Shown piece by piece: positions 1 to 6,065 of a DNA stretch of 6,065 nucleotides. Under the pieces are notes generated by a model, which worked only from the letters and a program-made list of their open reading frames with translations, searched no databases and was not told where the DNA came from. This DNA comes from Acinetobacter sp. UBA6641 (GTDB lineage Bacteria > Pseudomonadota > Gammaproteobacteria > Pseudomonadales > Moraxellaceae): positions 1 to 6,065 of the forward strand of contig DKLL01000012.1 of assembly GCA_002455755.1 (NCBI GenBank), written 5' to 3'. The translations under genes were made by a program, and so were the position numbers. Numbering within the stretch: the stretch's first letter is position 1; the number at the start of each line of letters is the position of its first letter.

Positions 1-703
1 TATATTCAAGTCGGGGATAACCCAGCAGTGAACCTAGCCAGATTTGCCGTTCGGTATTGTCCAGCAGGTCAGCCCCACGAACCACATGCGTCATGCCTTG
101 TAAGTAATCATCGACCACCACCGCCAGCTGATAATTGAGAATGCCATCACGGCGCTTTAGCACAAAATCGCCCAGATCCTGTTGCAGGTTGGAACAGTGT
201 GTACCTTGCAAACGGTCGGTGAAGCAAATTTCGTGATTGGAGACTTTCAGGCGAATGGCTTGCTGCTGAAAAGGCAAATGTAAATCTCGGCAGGTTCCGG
301 CATAGATATGATTGGAGCCGAGCATTTTACGGGTGCACTGGCAGGCATAGACCCAGCCTTGCAAACGTAGTTGCTGGATGACATCTTCATAAATGTCCAG
401 ACGGTCTTTCTGGAAAATAATTTCGGCATCGGGTTCAAACTGGAACGCTGCAATTGAACGCAGGATATGTTCTTCACTGCCGGGATAAATACGCGGAATG
501 TCGGTATCTTCAATCCTGACCACCCATTGACCGTGATGGGCACGGGCATCGCAATAACTGGCCACCGCAGTAATGAGTGAACCAAAATGCAAAGGGCCGG
601 TTGGCGATGGCGCAAACCGACCTGAGTAGCGAATCAGCGAAACATCGTTTCGCCGCTGCGCAAGAGCTGAGCTGTGCTCGGCTGGAGAATTCTCAACAGT
701 CAC
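1..703 (-). CDS. gluQ: Glutamyl-Q tRNA(Asp) synthetase, 3' end cut by the window
   Basis: GluQRS is a truncated glutamyl-tRNA synthetase paralogue that has no anticodon-binding domain. It activates glutamate and attaches it to the queuosine base at the wobble position of tRNA(Asp). Visible class I synthetase signatures are GRFAPSPTG at residues 28-36, the HIGH-like HFGS at 39-42 and RIEDTD at 63-68. A zinc site follows as Cys121, Cys123, Tyr134 and Cys138, the C-x-C...Y-x3-C pattern of this family. VVVDD and VVRGADLLD come near the left edge. About 234 residues are visible; the family is near 300, so the KMSK-like loop and C-terminus are missing. The start is GTG at 703: an in-frame stop lies at 715-713 and no other standard start precedes the GRFAPSPTG motif. 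The start is 2 nt after the dksA stop with only a weak Shine-Dalgarno, so translational coupling to dksA is likely. About 27 residues precede the first motif, against about 7 in E. coli. Confidence 0.95.
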   Translation of the reverse strand, partial: MTVENSPAEHSSALAQRRNDVSLIRYSGRFAPSPTGPLHFGSLITAVASYCDARAHHGQWVVRIEDTDIPRIYPGSEEHILRSIAAFQFEPDAEIIFQKDRLDIYEDVIQQLRLQGWVYACQCTRKMLGSNHIYAGTCRDLHLPFQQQAIRLKVSNHEICFTDRLQGTHCSNLQQDLGDFVLKRRDGILNYQLAVVVDDYLQGMTHVVRGADLLDNTERQIWLGSLLGYPRLEY

Positions 704-705
704 AA

Positions 706-1233
706 TTAACCGTTATTTTGCTTCTCTTTGATTTCTGCTAGAGTTTTGCAGTCAATACAAAGGGTTGCAGTTGGACGTGCTTCAAGACGACGCAGACCAA
801 TTTCAATACCACAAGTTTCACAAAAACCGTAATCATCGTTTTTAATCGCTTCGATAGATTGCTCAATCTTGCGAATTAACTTACGTTCACGGTCACGTGT
901 ACGGAGTTCAATGGCAAACTCTTCTTCTTGTGTCGCACGGTCATTGACATCAGGCAAAGCTGTATTTTCGTCTTGCATGGTGTTTAAAGTACGGTCTACT
1001 TCAGACATCAGTTCAGCTTTCCACGCCAATAAAATCTGGCGGAAATGCTCAAGCTGTCCTTCAGACATGTATTCTTCATTTTTTTTAGGCTGATAAGGTG
1101 CAATACCAAATAAGCTAGCAGTAGAACCACTTTCTGACGCTTTTGGCTTTGTTTTACGCACGCGTTTTGTAGATTTTTCATCTACAACATCAGTTTGTTC
1201 GTCCAAGACTTGATTTTGGTTGTCATTCGCCAT
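706..1233 (-). CDS. dksA: RNA polymerase-binding transcription factor DksA
   Basis: DksA enters the RNA polymerase secondary channel and, with ppGpp, resets transcription of rRNA, ribosomal and biosynthetic promoters in the stringent response. With the start chosen here the protein has 175 residues. The coiled-coil tip motif DVNDRA gives Asp95, Asp98 and Ala100, matching the functional D-x-x-D-x-A of E. coli DksA. The C-terminal zinc finger has all four cysteines (Cys138, 141, 159, 162; C-x2-C-x17-C-x2-C). The ending CIDCKTLAEIKEKQ is nearly identical to E. coli. The N-terminus is about 24 residues longer than in E. coli and is charged: acidic at about 4-19, lysine/arginine-rich at about 20-31. 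An in-frame ATG at 1242 would add three residues, but GAGGA at 1243-1247 abuts that codon and sits 9 nt from the ATG at 1233, which favours the latter. gluQ follows 2 nt after the stop, as the second gene of a probable operon. Confidence 0.97.
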   Translation of the reverse strand: MANDNQNQVLDEQTDVVDEKSTKRVRKTKPKASESGSTASLFGIAPYQPKKNEEYMSEGQLEHFRQILLAWKAELMSEVDRTLNTMQDENTALPDVNDRATQEEEFAIELRTRDRERKLIRKIEQSIEAIKNDDYGFCETCGIEIGLRRLEARPTATLCIDCKTLAEIKEKQNNG

Positions 1234-1242
1234 ATAGGGCAT

Positions 1243-1247
1243 TCCTC
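1243..1247 (-). promoter_or_regulatory. Shine-Dalgarno of dksA, decides the start
   Basis: Read on the minus strand this is GAGGA. It lies 9 nt upstream of the ATG at 1233 but directly touches the ATG at 1242, so the downstream ATG is the better start codon. Confidence 0.7.
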
Positions 1248-1262
1248 ATCATATACGTATTA

Positions 1263-1292
1263 TCTATACGCAAAAAATATGGTGATATGCAA
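1263..1292 (-). promoter_or_regulatory. Candidate sigma70 promoter of dksA-gluQ
   Basis: On the minus strand a -35-like TTGCAT (1292-1287) is followed after an 18-nt spacer by the -10-like TATAGA (1268-1263). This would start transcription around 1256, about 20 nt before the dksA start codon. An overlapping GATAAT a few bases downstream is an alternative -10. The match is moderate and the AT-rich surroundings allow other placements. Confidence 0.4.
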
Positions 1293-1303
1293 GTGTTTTT
1301 ATC

Positions 1304-1334
1304 CAACCCTCAGGAGATTTTCCTGCGAGGGTCG
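1304..1334 (-). terminator. Hairpin between cpdA and dksA, possible terminator without U-tract
   Basis: On the minus strand CGACCCTC pairs with GAGGGTTG (8 bp, one G-U). Then, after a 2-nt bulge, AGGA pairs with TCCT around the 5-nt loop AAATC. The one imperfect pair is G-U in minus-strand RNA but A-C in plus-strand RNA, which suggests a structure in the minus-strand transcript. It lies about 110 nt after the cpdA stop and just upstream of the candidate dksA promoter. No U-run follows (the next bases are GATAAAAAC), so it is not a canonical intrinsic terminator. It may end or stabilise the cpdA mRNA, or form part of a dksA leader if transcription starts further upstream. The remaining sequence up to cpdA (1335-1442) is AT-rich with only weak 5-bp inverted repeats. 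Confidence 0.4.
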
Positions 1335-1442
1335 TCATCATATAGACTTTTTGTGCTTTTTGATAGTCTTTGATGCTTAGATTCTATCGATCATGCTTCC
1401 TTTAGAAGCCATAAAGTAATAGAAAAAAAGCAAAATGAAAAG

Positions 1443-2252
1443 TTAATAACCTGAAATTTCACTATTAATTTGTTGTCGTGCTGTGTGAACACGGTGAATT
1501 TGGGTTTCAAGTTCACCATTGGCTCTCAGATGCAGGACACGAAAACCTGGTGCTTGGTCATCCAGGGCGAAATCTTCGCTTAAAGGTTTAAACTGAACAC
1601 AGGTCGATGGTGTGGAGAAAAACTGGATGTGCTGCCATTTATTGCAAGAGTCCTGATGCACATGACCAAAAATCACCGCTTTGACATTACTGTGCTTGGC
1701 CAGAATGTCGGTCAGATTTTGAGTGTTTTTCAGTTTGTGCTGATCGATCCATGTTGATCGCATTTCAAAAGGATGGTGATGACATGCCACGATGACGAAT
1801 TGCTGTTGCAGTTTTGCTAAAAGTACCTCCAGTTGTTGCAGTTGCTCTTGTTTAATCCAGCCGTCGATTCTATCTTGTACTGCACTGTTTAATAGCACAA
1901 AGCTCCATCTGCCAAAATGAATGGCCTGTGCCTCGTCTTTATTTTGGTAGAACGGGAAGATATCAATATTGTCATGATTACCCGGAATCTGATAAAACGG
2001 GATTCCCTGCCTCTGCATAAAAGATAGATAACGGCTATAGGTTTCTGCGACCGGGACTTGAGCCAAGTCACCGGTATGGATAATGGCATCGGCATTCGGA
2101 TATTGCTGCTGAATTTGCTTGATGACTGCATGAAAACTGTGCTCAGGATTCATATCCACGAACTCTAAATCTTCCTGATTCATGAGATGTGTGTCTGAAA
2201 TCTGAATAATGGTCCAGTCTTGCTGGTCTTGATTATTGTTGGATAAAGTCAT
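1443..2252 (-). CDS. cpdA: 3',5'-cyclic-AMP phosphodiesterase, calcineurin-like
   Basis: CpdA hydrolyses cAMP to 5'-AMP in the cytoplasm and so lowers Crp/Vfr-type signalling. The protein, 269 residues with the start used here, shows the full metallophosphoesterase series: SDTH (Asp20, His22), GDLAQ (61-65), GNHD (91-94), CHHHP (157-161) and GHVH (196-199). These form the two-metal site, and the spacing fits the class III cyclic nucleotide phosphodiesterase family; E. coli CpdA has 275 residues. An in-frame ATG at 2270 would give 275 residues and overlap nudF by 8 bp. However, a perfect AAGGAG at 2259-2264 sits 6 nt before the ATG at 2252, while for the upstream ATG the AAGGA is immediately adjacent. 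nudF ends 10 bp upstream, so the two are probably co-transcribed; nudF and cpdA share an operon in E. coli too. A related metallophosphoesterase with another substrate cannot be excluded from motifs alone. Confidence 0.9.
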   Translation of the reverse strand: MTLSNNNQDQQDWTIIQISDTHLMNQEDLEFVDMNPEHSFHAVIKQIQQQYPNADAIIHTGDLAQVPVAETYSRYLSFMQRQGIPFYQIPGNHDNIDIFPFYQNKDEAQAIHFGRWSFVLLNSAVQDRIDGWIKQEQLQQLEVLLAKLQQQFVIVACHHHPFEMRSTWIDQHKLKNTQNLTDILAKHSNVKAVIFGHVHQDSCNKWQHIQFFSTPSTCVQFKPLSEDFALDDQAPGFRVLHLRANGELETQIHRVHTARQQINSEISGY

Positions 2253-2258
2253 GTCTGG

Positions 2259-2264
2259 CTCCTT
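2259..2264 (-). promoter_or_regulatory. Shine-Dalgarno of cpdA overlapping the nudF stop
   Basis: Read on the minus strand this is AAGGAG, 6 nt before the ATG at 2252. Its first two bases are the last two of the nudF TAA stop. Ribosomes ending nudF would finish on the cpdA ribosome-binding site, which suggests coupled translation. It also argues against the upstream ATG at 2270. Confidence 0.75.
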
Positions 2265-2883
2265 AGACATTCCTTGTTGTTTTAATATGTTGTTGCAGCC
2301 ATTGCAAGGCCATTATGACCGGTGCATTCTTTAAACGGCCATTACTCAGTAAAATCGTGATCTGATCATAATCAATGATATGCAGCTGAATGTTTTCTCC
2401 TTCATCCGGCATGCCAAAGATTCCGCCTTGCTGCGGAAGATGTGCCTGGGCACTATATAAGTGGAACAGTTCAGAGCAGGCCCCAGCTGAAGGATAAAAG
2501 CTGAATAAATGCTGTAACTGATCAATCTCGCAGCCCGATTCCTCTAGACTTTCACGGCGTAAGCAGTTCTCTGGTGATTCATTGCCATCGAGAACACCGG
2601 CAATAATTTCCAGTTGCCAGGGGGATTCTGGATCATCCAGCGCACCGACACGGAATTGCTCAATCAGGGCAAATTTTTGCTGGGCATCATCATAAATCAG
2701 GACACCTGCGGCTTCGGGTCGGTGAATCAGTTCGCGCTGCATGACTGGAGTGAATTCGCTCTGGTTAAATAAGCGATGACAGAGATTCACTTTTTCAACC
2801 TGAATGAAGCCACGAAAAAGATATTCACGGGACTGAACTTGGACTTGGTCGCGATGATAGGTCGCTTGTTTAATAATATTCAT
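2263..2883 (-). CDS. nudF: ADP-ribose pyrophosphatase, Nudix family
   Basis: NudF cleaves ADP-ribose to AMP and ribose-5-phosphate, limiting free ADP-ribose from NAD turnover. The protein has 206 residues (E. coli NudF 209). A complete 23-residue Nudix box lies at 96-118 and fits GX5EX7REUXEEXGU, with Gly96, Glu102, Arg110-Glu111, Glu114-Glu115 and Gly117; these glutamates bind the metal. The N-terminal lead-in (REYLFRGF, HRLFN), ALIEQFR at 72-78, SFYPSAG at 128-134 and DEGEN at 160-164 align with E. coli NudF, where the last loop carries the catalytic glutamate. The C-terminal NAPVIMALQWLQ is also typical. The ATG at 2883 has only a weak GAG at 2890-2888 as Shine-Dalgarno, inside the 3' arm of a large inverted repeat, which may affect its translation. 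cpdA follows closely. Other Nudix substrates are possible, but the overall match is to NudF. Confidence 0.92.
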   Translation of the reverse strand: MNIIKQATYHRDQVQVQSREYLFRGFIQVEKVNLCHRLFNQSEFTPVMQRELIHRPEAAGVLIYDDAQQKFALIEQFRVGALDDPESPWQLEIIAGVLDGNESPENCLRRESLEESGCEIDQLQHLFSFYPSAGACSELFHLYSAQAHLPQQGGIFGMPDEGENIQLHIIDYDQITILLSNGRLKNAPVIMALQWLQQHIKTTRNV

Positions 2884-2887
2884 ATAG

Positions 2888-2926
2888 CTCAGTCAGGATG
2901 AAAATCATACACTCATCCTAACTGAG
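2888..2926 (-). repeat. 14-bp inverted repeat just upstream of nudF
   Basis: On the minus strand CTCAGTTAGGATGA (2926-2913) and TCATCCTGACTGAG (2901-2888) are complementary over 14 positions with a single G-U, around an 11-nt loop. It begins 35 nt after the thiC stop and ends 4 nt before the nudF start codon. The imperfect pair is G-U in minus-strand RNA and A-C in plus-strand RNA, which favours a role in minus-strand RNA as a thiC 3'-end hairpin or a nudF translation-control hairpin. No U-run follows. The loop holds TATGAT (2909-2904), a good -10 hexamer almost exactly at the centre of symmetry, so a DNA operator over a nudF promoter is the other reading. Confidence 0.75.
2904..2909 (-). promoter_or_regulatory. 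Possible -10 box for nudF-cpdA
   Basis: TATGAT on the minus strand matches the sigma70 -10 consensus at five of six positions and would start transcription about 15 nt before nudF. There is no convincing -35 at 16-18 nt upstream (the bases there are AT-rich, such as GAAATT) and no TGn extension, so the call is weak. Without it, nudF-cpdA would depend on read-through from thiC. Confidence 0.25.
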
Positions 2927-2960
2927 AATTTCATGAAAATAAAAGATTTTTTTTTCAGAA

Positions 2961-4880
<1,920 letters not shown>

Positions 4881-4885
4881 TCAAC

Positions 4886-4894
4886 GAATCAAGC
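4886..4894 (-). promoter_or_regulatory. Candidate switching strand of the thiC riboswitch
   Basis: The minus-strand sequence GCTTGATTC is a perfect 9-nt complement of GAATCAAGC at 4987-4979, which is the P1 3' strand of the TPP aptamer plus adjoining bases. Six of the nine bases repeat the P1 5' strand (GCTTGA, 5096-5091). Pairing with this segment and formation of aptamer P1 are therefore mutually exclusive. Inference: without TPP this helix forms and leaves the ribosome-binding site open; with TPP bound, P1 captures the shared strand and frees this segment, whose CUUG could pair with CAAG of the Shine-Dalgarno. Confidence 0.5.
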
Positions 4895-4978
4895 ACGACC
4901 AAAAACGTGGCTGTTTCATCCAGGTAAATTGATTATAAAAATCTACATGAACAAATTGAAGGCTTAGGTTTTTTGATG

Positions 4979-5096
4979 GCTTGATTCCTACGCAGGTCTT
5001 AACCTGATCAGGTTCAACGGTACTCACCATCAAATGCCATAGCTGCATATAGAATTTAGGTGATCTCAGCAAGTTATTACTCGCGCTCCGTCAAGC
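4979..5096 (-). ncRNA. TPP riboswitch (THI element) in the thiC leader
   Basis: Reading the minus strand, P1 is GCTTGA (5096-5091) with TCAAGC (4984-4979). P2 is ACGG with CCGT. P3 is GCGAG, loop TAATAA, CTTGC, followed by the pyrimidine-sensing TGAGA. P4/P5 contains GAACCTGATC, the stem CAGG-TTAAGA-CCTG and then GCGTAGGAA, the pyrophosphate-sensing half. These elements occur in the order and spacing of the TPP aptamer directly ahead of thiC, its best-known target. An extra arm of about 40 nt (5063-5024, closed by TCACC/GGTGA) lies between TGAGA and the P2 3' strand, which lengthens the aptamer. There is no hairpin plus U-run between aptamer and start codon, so control is more likely at translation initiation, or by Rho, than by intrinsic termination. 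Confidence 0.93.
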
Positions 5097-5104
5097 TATG
5101 CGTC

Positions 5105-5113
5105 ATCTTAACA
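5105..5113 (-). promoter_or_regulatory. Extended -10 promoter of thiC
   Basis: The minus strand reads TG-T-TAAGAT, an extended -10 element, placing the transcript start near 5098, immediately before the aptamer P1 strand. The -35 position holds only a T-rich stretch (TGTTTT), consistent with an extended -10 promoter that does not need a good -35. The placement relative to the aptamer is the main support. Confidence 0.5.
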
Positions 5114-5154
5114 TGCCGAACCACAAAAAAACATTCACATAAAATATCGCTTTT

Positions 5155-5188
5155 GCCTGGGGTATTGATCAGGGAGAGCGACCCAGGC
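5155..5188 (-). terminator. Hairpin directly after the unknown gene, terminator-like
   Basis: GCCTGGG (5188-5182) and CCCAGGC (5161-5155) form a perfect 7-bp GC-rich stem with a 20-nt loop, starting at the base after the TAA stop of the upstream gene. On the minus strand the stem is followed by AAAAGCG, so the U-run of an intrinsic terminator is missing; in the plus direction it is followed by TTAAAGAC, also poor. It probably marks the 3' end of the upstream mRNA and separates it from the thiC promoter about 40 nt further on. Confidence 0.5.
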
Positions 5189-6065
5189 TTAAAGACAAAC
5201 CGCATCACTAAAACAGTCGCGCGGGTTGGAAAGGCTTAGATTTTGTAGACCTAAATATTCATCTAACTGTTTGAGTGCAAGCTGCTTTTCAGACATCGAC
5301 TGTTGTTCTTTAGGGCTGAGCTGGACTGGAATTTCCTTTAAACGCTGCTGTTCAGATAATTGCAGAAATTGCAGAAACTTGTTCGCTTGAACGGCTAAAT
5401 GTGAATTTTTGACCTGGGCTAATTTTTCAATTTCATCCAGCGAACTACTTTGGATGGCATATTGATCCAGATAAGTATCCGAGACAGGTGAATCACTCAT
5501 GCCTTTAAATAAAAACAGGGTATACATCTGTAAAAGATACTCAGCATCTTTGCGATAGCTGCTCTTTGGATATTGATTTAAATAATCTTCCCAAAATAAA
5601 GCTCGGGACACAATTTCGCGCGGTTCAATAATTAGGATTTGATCTGAAAATACCGGTAGCATATTTTGGCTAGCCAAATTTTCGATAAAGACCTGTTCGG
5701 CTGGCGGCATATAAGGCGCAAAAATTCTGGCTAAATATTCAGGACTGCGACGATAATTGACCCGGTCTTTACCCGTATCATACATCTCTATATACGCCTG
5801 CCCTTTATGTTTCAATAAATATTGATCACGTAAATTGAGCTGTTCAAAATGATTCTGTTGAATGGTGGGGTGCTGGGACAAATCAAAAGCATATGCTTCG
5901 AAAGCAACTTGTTGCGGCGCCGTTCTGTCCACGCGGAGAAAGTTGTTATACATTTGATTGGAGAGTTTTAATAAATGCTGTTGTTCTGCAAATGTAGACA
6001 GCGGCAAGCATAATTTTAAATCCTGATTGATCTGTTCCAAGGCAAAAGTGGTACGTTCAGAATTA
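5189..6065 (-). CDS. Unrecognised protein, 5' end outside the window
   Basis: I do not recognise this protein. About 291 residues are visible and the frame stays open to the right edge. Its first ATG in the window lies well inside, at the Met of NQMYNN. A TTG at 6040 could be read as a start, but eight in-frame codons (NSERTTFA) precede it without a stop and no Shine-Dalgarno supports it, so the real start is probably beyond 6065. The visible part is soluble, rich in Gln and Leu, and looks mainly alpha-helical. NQYPKSSYRKDAEYLLQMY resembles helical-repeat (TPR-like) segments of envelope lipoproteins such as BamD, but this is only a resemblance. No membrane segment is visible; the C-terminus, PRDCFSDAVCL, carries two cysteines. 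A lipoprotein signal upstream of the edge is possible but unseen. It ends directly before a hairpin and upstream of the thiC promoter, so it appears to be a separate transcription unit. Confidence 0.8.
   Translation of the reverse strand, partial: NSERTTFALEQINQDLKLCLPLSTFAEQQHLLKLSNQMYNNFLRVDRTAPQQVAFEAYAFDLSQHPTIQQNHFEQLNLRDQYLLKHKGQAYIEMYDTGKDRVNYRRSPEYLARIFAPYMPPAEQVFIENLASQNMLPVFSDQILIIEPREIVSRALFWEDYLNQYPKSSYRKDAEYLLQMYTLFLFKGMSDSPVSDTYLDQYAIQSSSLDEIEKLAQVKNSHLAVQANKFLQFLQLSEQQRLKEIPVQLSPKEQQSMSEKQLALKQLDEYLGLQNLSLSNPRDCFSDAVCL

Noticed and set aside
247..615. Minus-strand 122-residue open frame
   Set aside because: It overlaps gluQ in another frame of the same strand. gluQ carries all the synthetase motifs through this interval, and the alternative translation resembles no protein I know.
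1344..1369. AGACT/AGTCT inverted repeat downstream of cpdA
   Set aside because: The stem is only 5 bp with a 16-nt AT-rich loop and no U-run, within what chance gives in AT-rich sequence.
869..1380. Plus-strand open frames at 869-1093 and 1195-1380
   Set aside because: The first is antisense to the conserved dksA coding region. The second runs over the dksA 5' end and its upstream region, with no recognisable domain.
1889..2131. Minus-strand 80-residue open frame inside cpdA
   Set aside because: It is out of frame with cpdA, whose metal-binding motifs (GDLAQ, GNHD) are encoded across this interval.
2946..2954. Run of nine T (A on the minus strand) just after the thiC stop
   Set aside because: On the transcribed strand this is an A-run with no GC-rich stem before it, so it cannot be the U-tract of a thiC terminator. 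It is reported as plain AT-rich spacer.
4881..5072. Minus-strand 63-residue open frame in the thiC leader
   Set aside because: It begins at a TTG inside the P3 stem of the TPP aptamer and runs through the riboswitch. RNA structure explains the conservation here better than a peptide does.

Overview
The window is a compact stretch of core bacterial chromosome in which every recognisable gene lies on the minus strand. The protein sequences and gene content fit a gammaproteobacterium of the Moraxellaceae, most likely Acinetobacter. The reasons are a DksA about 24 residues longer at its N-terminus than the E. coli protein, an AT-leaning composition, and housekeeping proteins that read like Acinetobacter orthologues. 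This assignment rests on remembered family sequences, not on a search. I see no mobile element, CRISPR array, tRNA or rRNA, and no sign of recent transfer.

In transcription order (right to left) the layout is as follows. (1) An unrecognised gene, 6065 to 5189, has its 5' end outside the window and stops directly against a 7-bp-stem hairpin (5155-5188). (2) An extended -10 promoter (5105-5113) drives a TPP riboswitch aptamer (4979-5096) and thiC (4856-2961), the HMP-P synthase of thiamine biosynthesis. A leader segment at 4886-4894 is a perfect 9-nt complement of the aptamer's P1 3' strand and probably belongs to the switching mechanism. (3) After a strong 14-bp inverted repeat (2888-2926) come nudF (ADP-ribose pyrophosphatase) and cpdA (cAMP phosphodiesterase), 10 bp apart with the cpdA Shine-Dalgarno overlapping the nudF stop. 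(4) After a roughly 200-bp intergenic region with another hairpin (1304-1334) and a candidate promoter come dksA and gluQ (glutamyl-Q tRNA(Asp) synthetase), 2 bp apart. gluQ runs off the left edge.

Functionally these are separate housekeeping units: TPP-controlled thiamine synthesis, nucleotide-signal turnover (ADP-ribose and cAMP), and the stringent-response cofactor DksA coupled to a tRNA-modifying enzyme. The nudF-cpdA and dksA-gluQ pairings are conserved in other gammaproteobacteria. I found no clearly new system. The points most worth a second look are the riboswitch expression platform and its extra 40-nt arm, the palindrome centred on a possible nudF -10 box, the three hairpins without U-tracts at transcription-unit boundaries, and the uncharacterised protein at the right edge. 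Several obvious ATG (or TTG) starts are probably wrong, and alternatives are given below.
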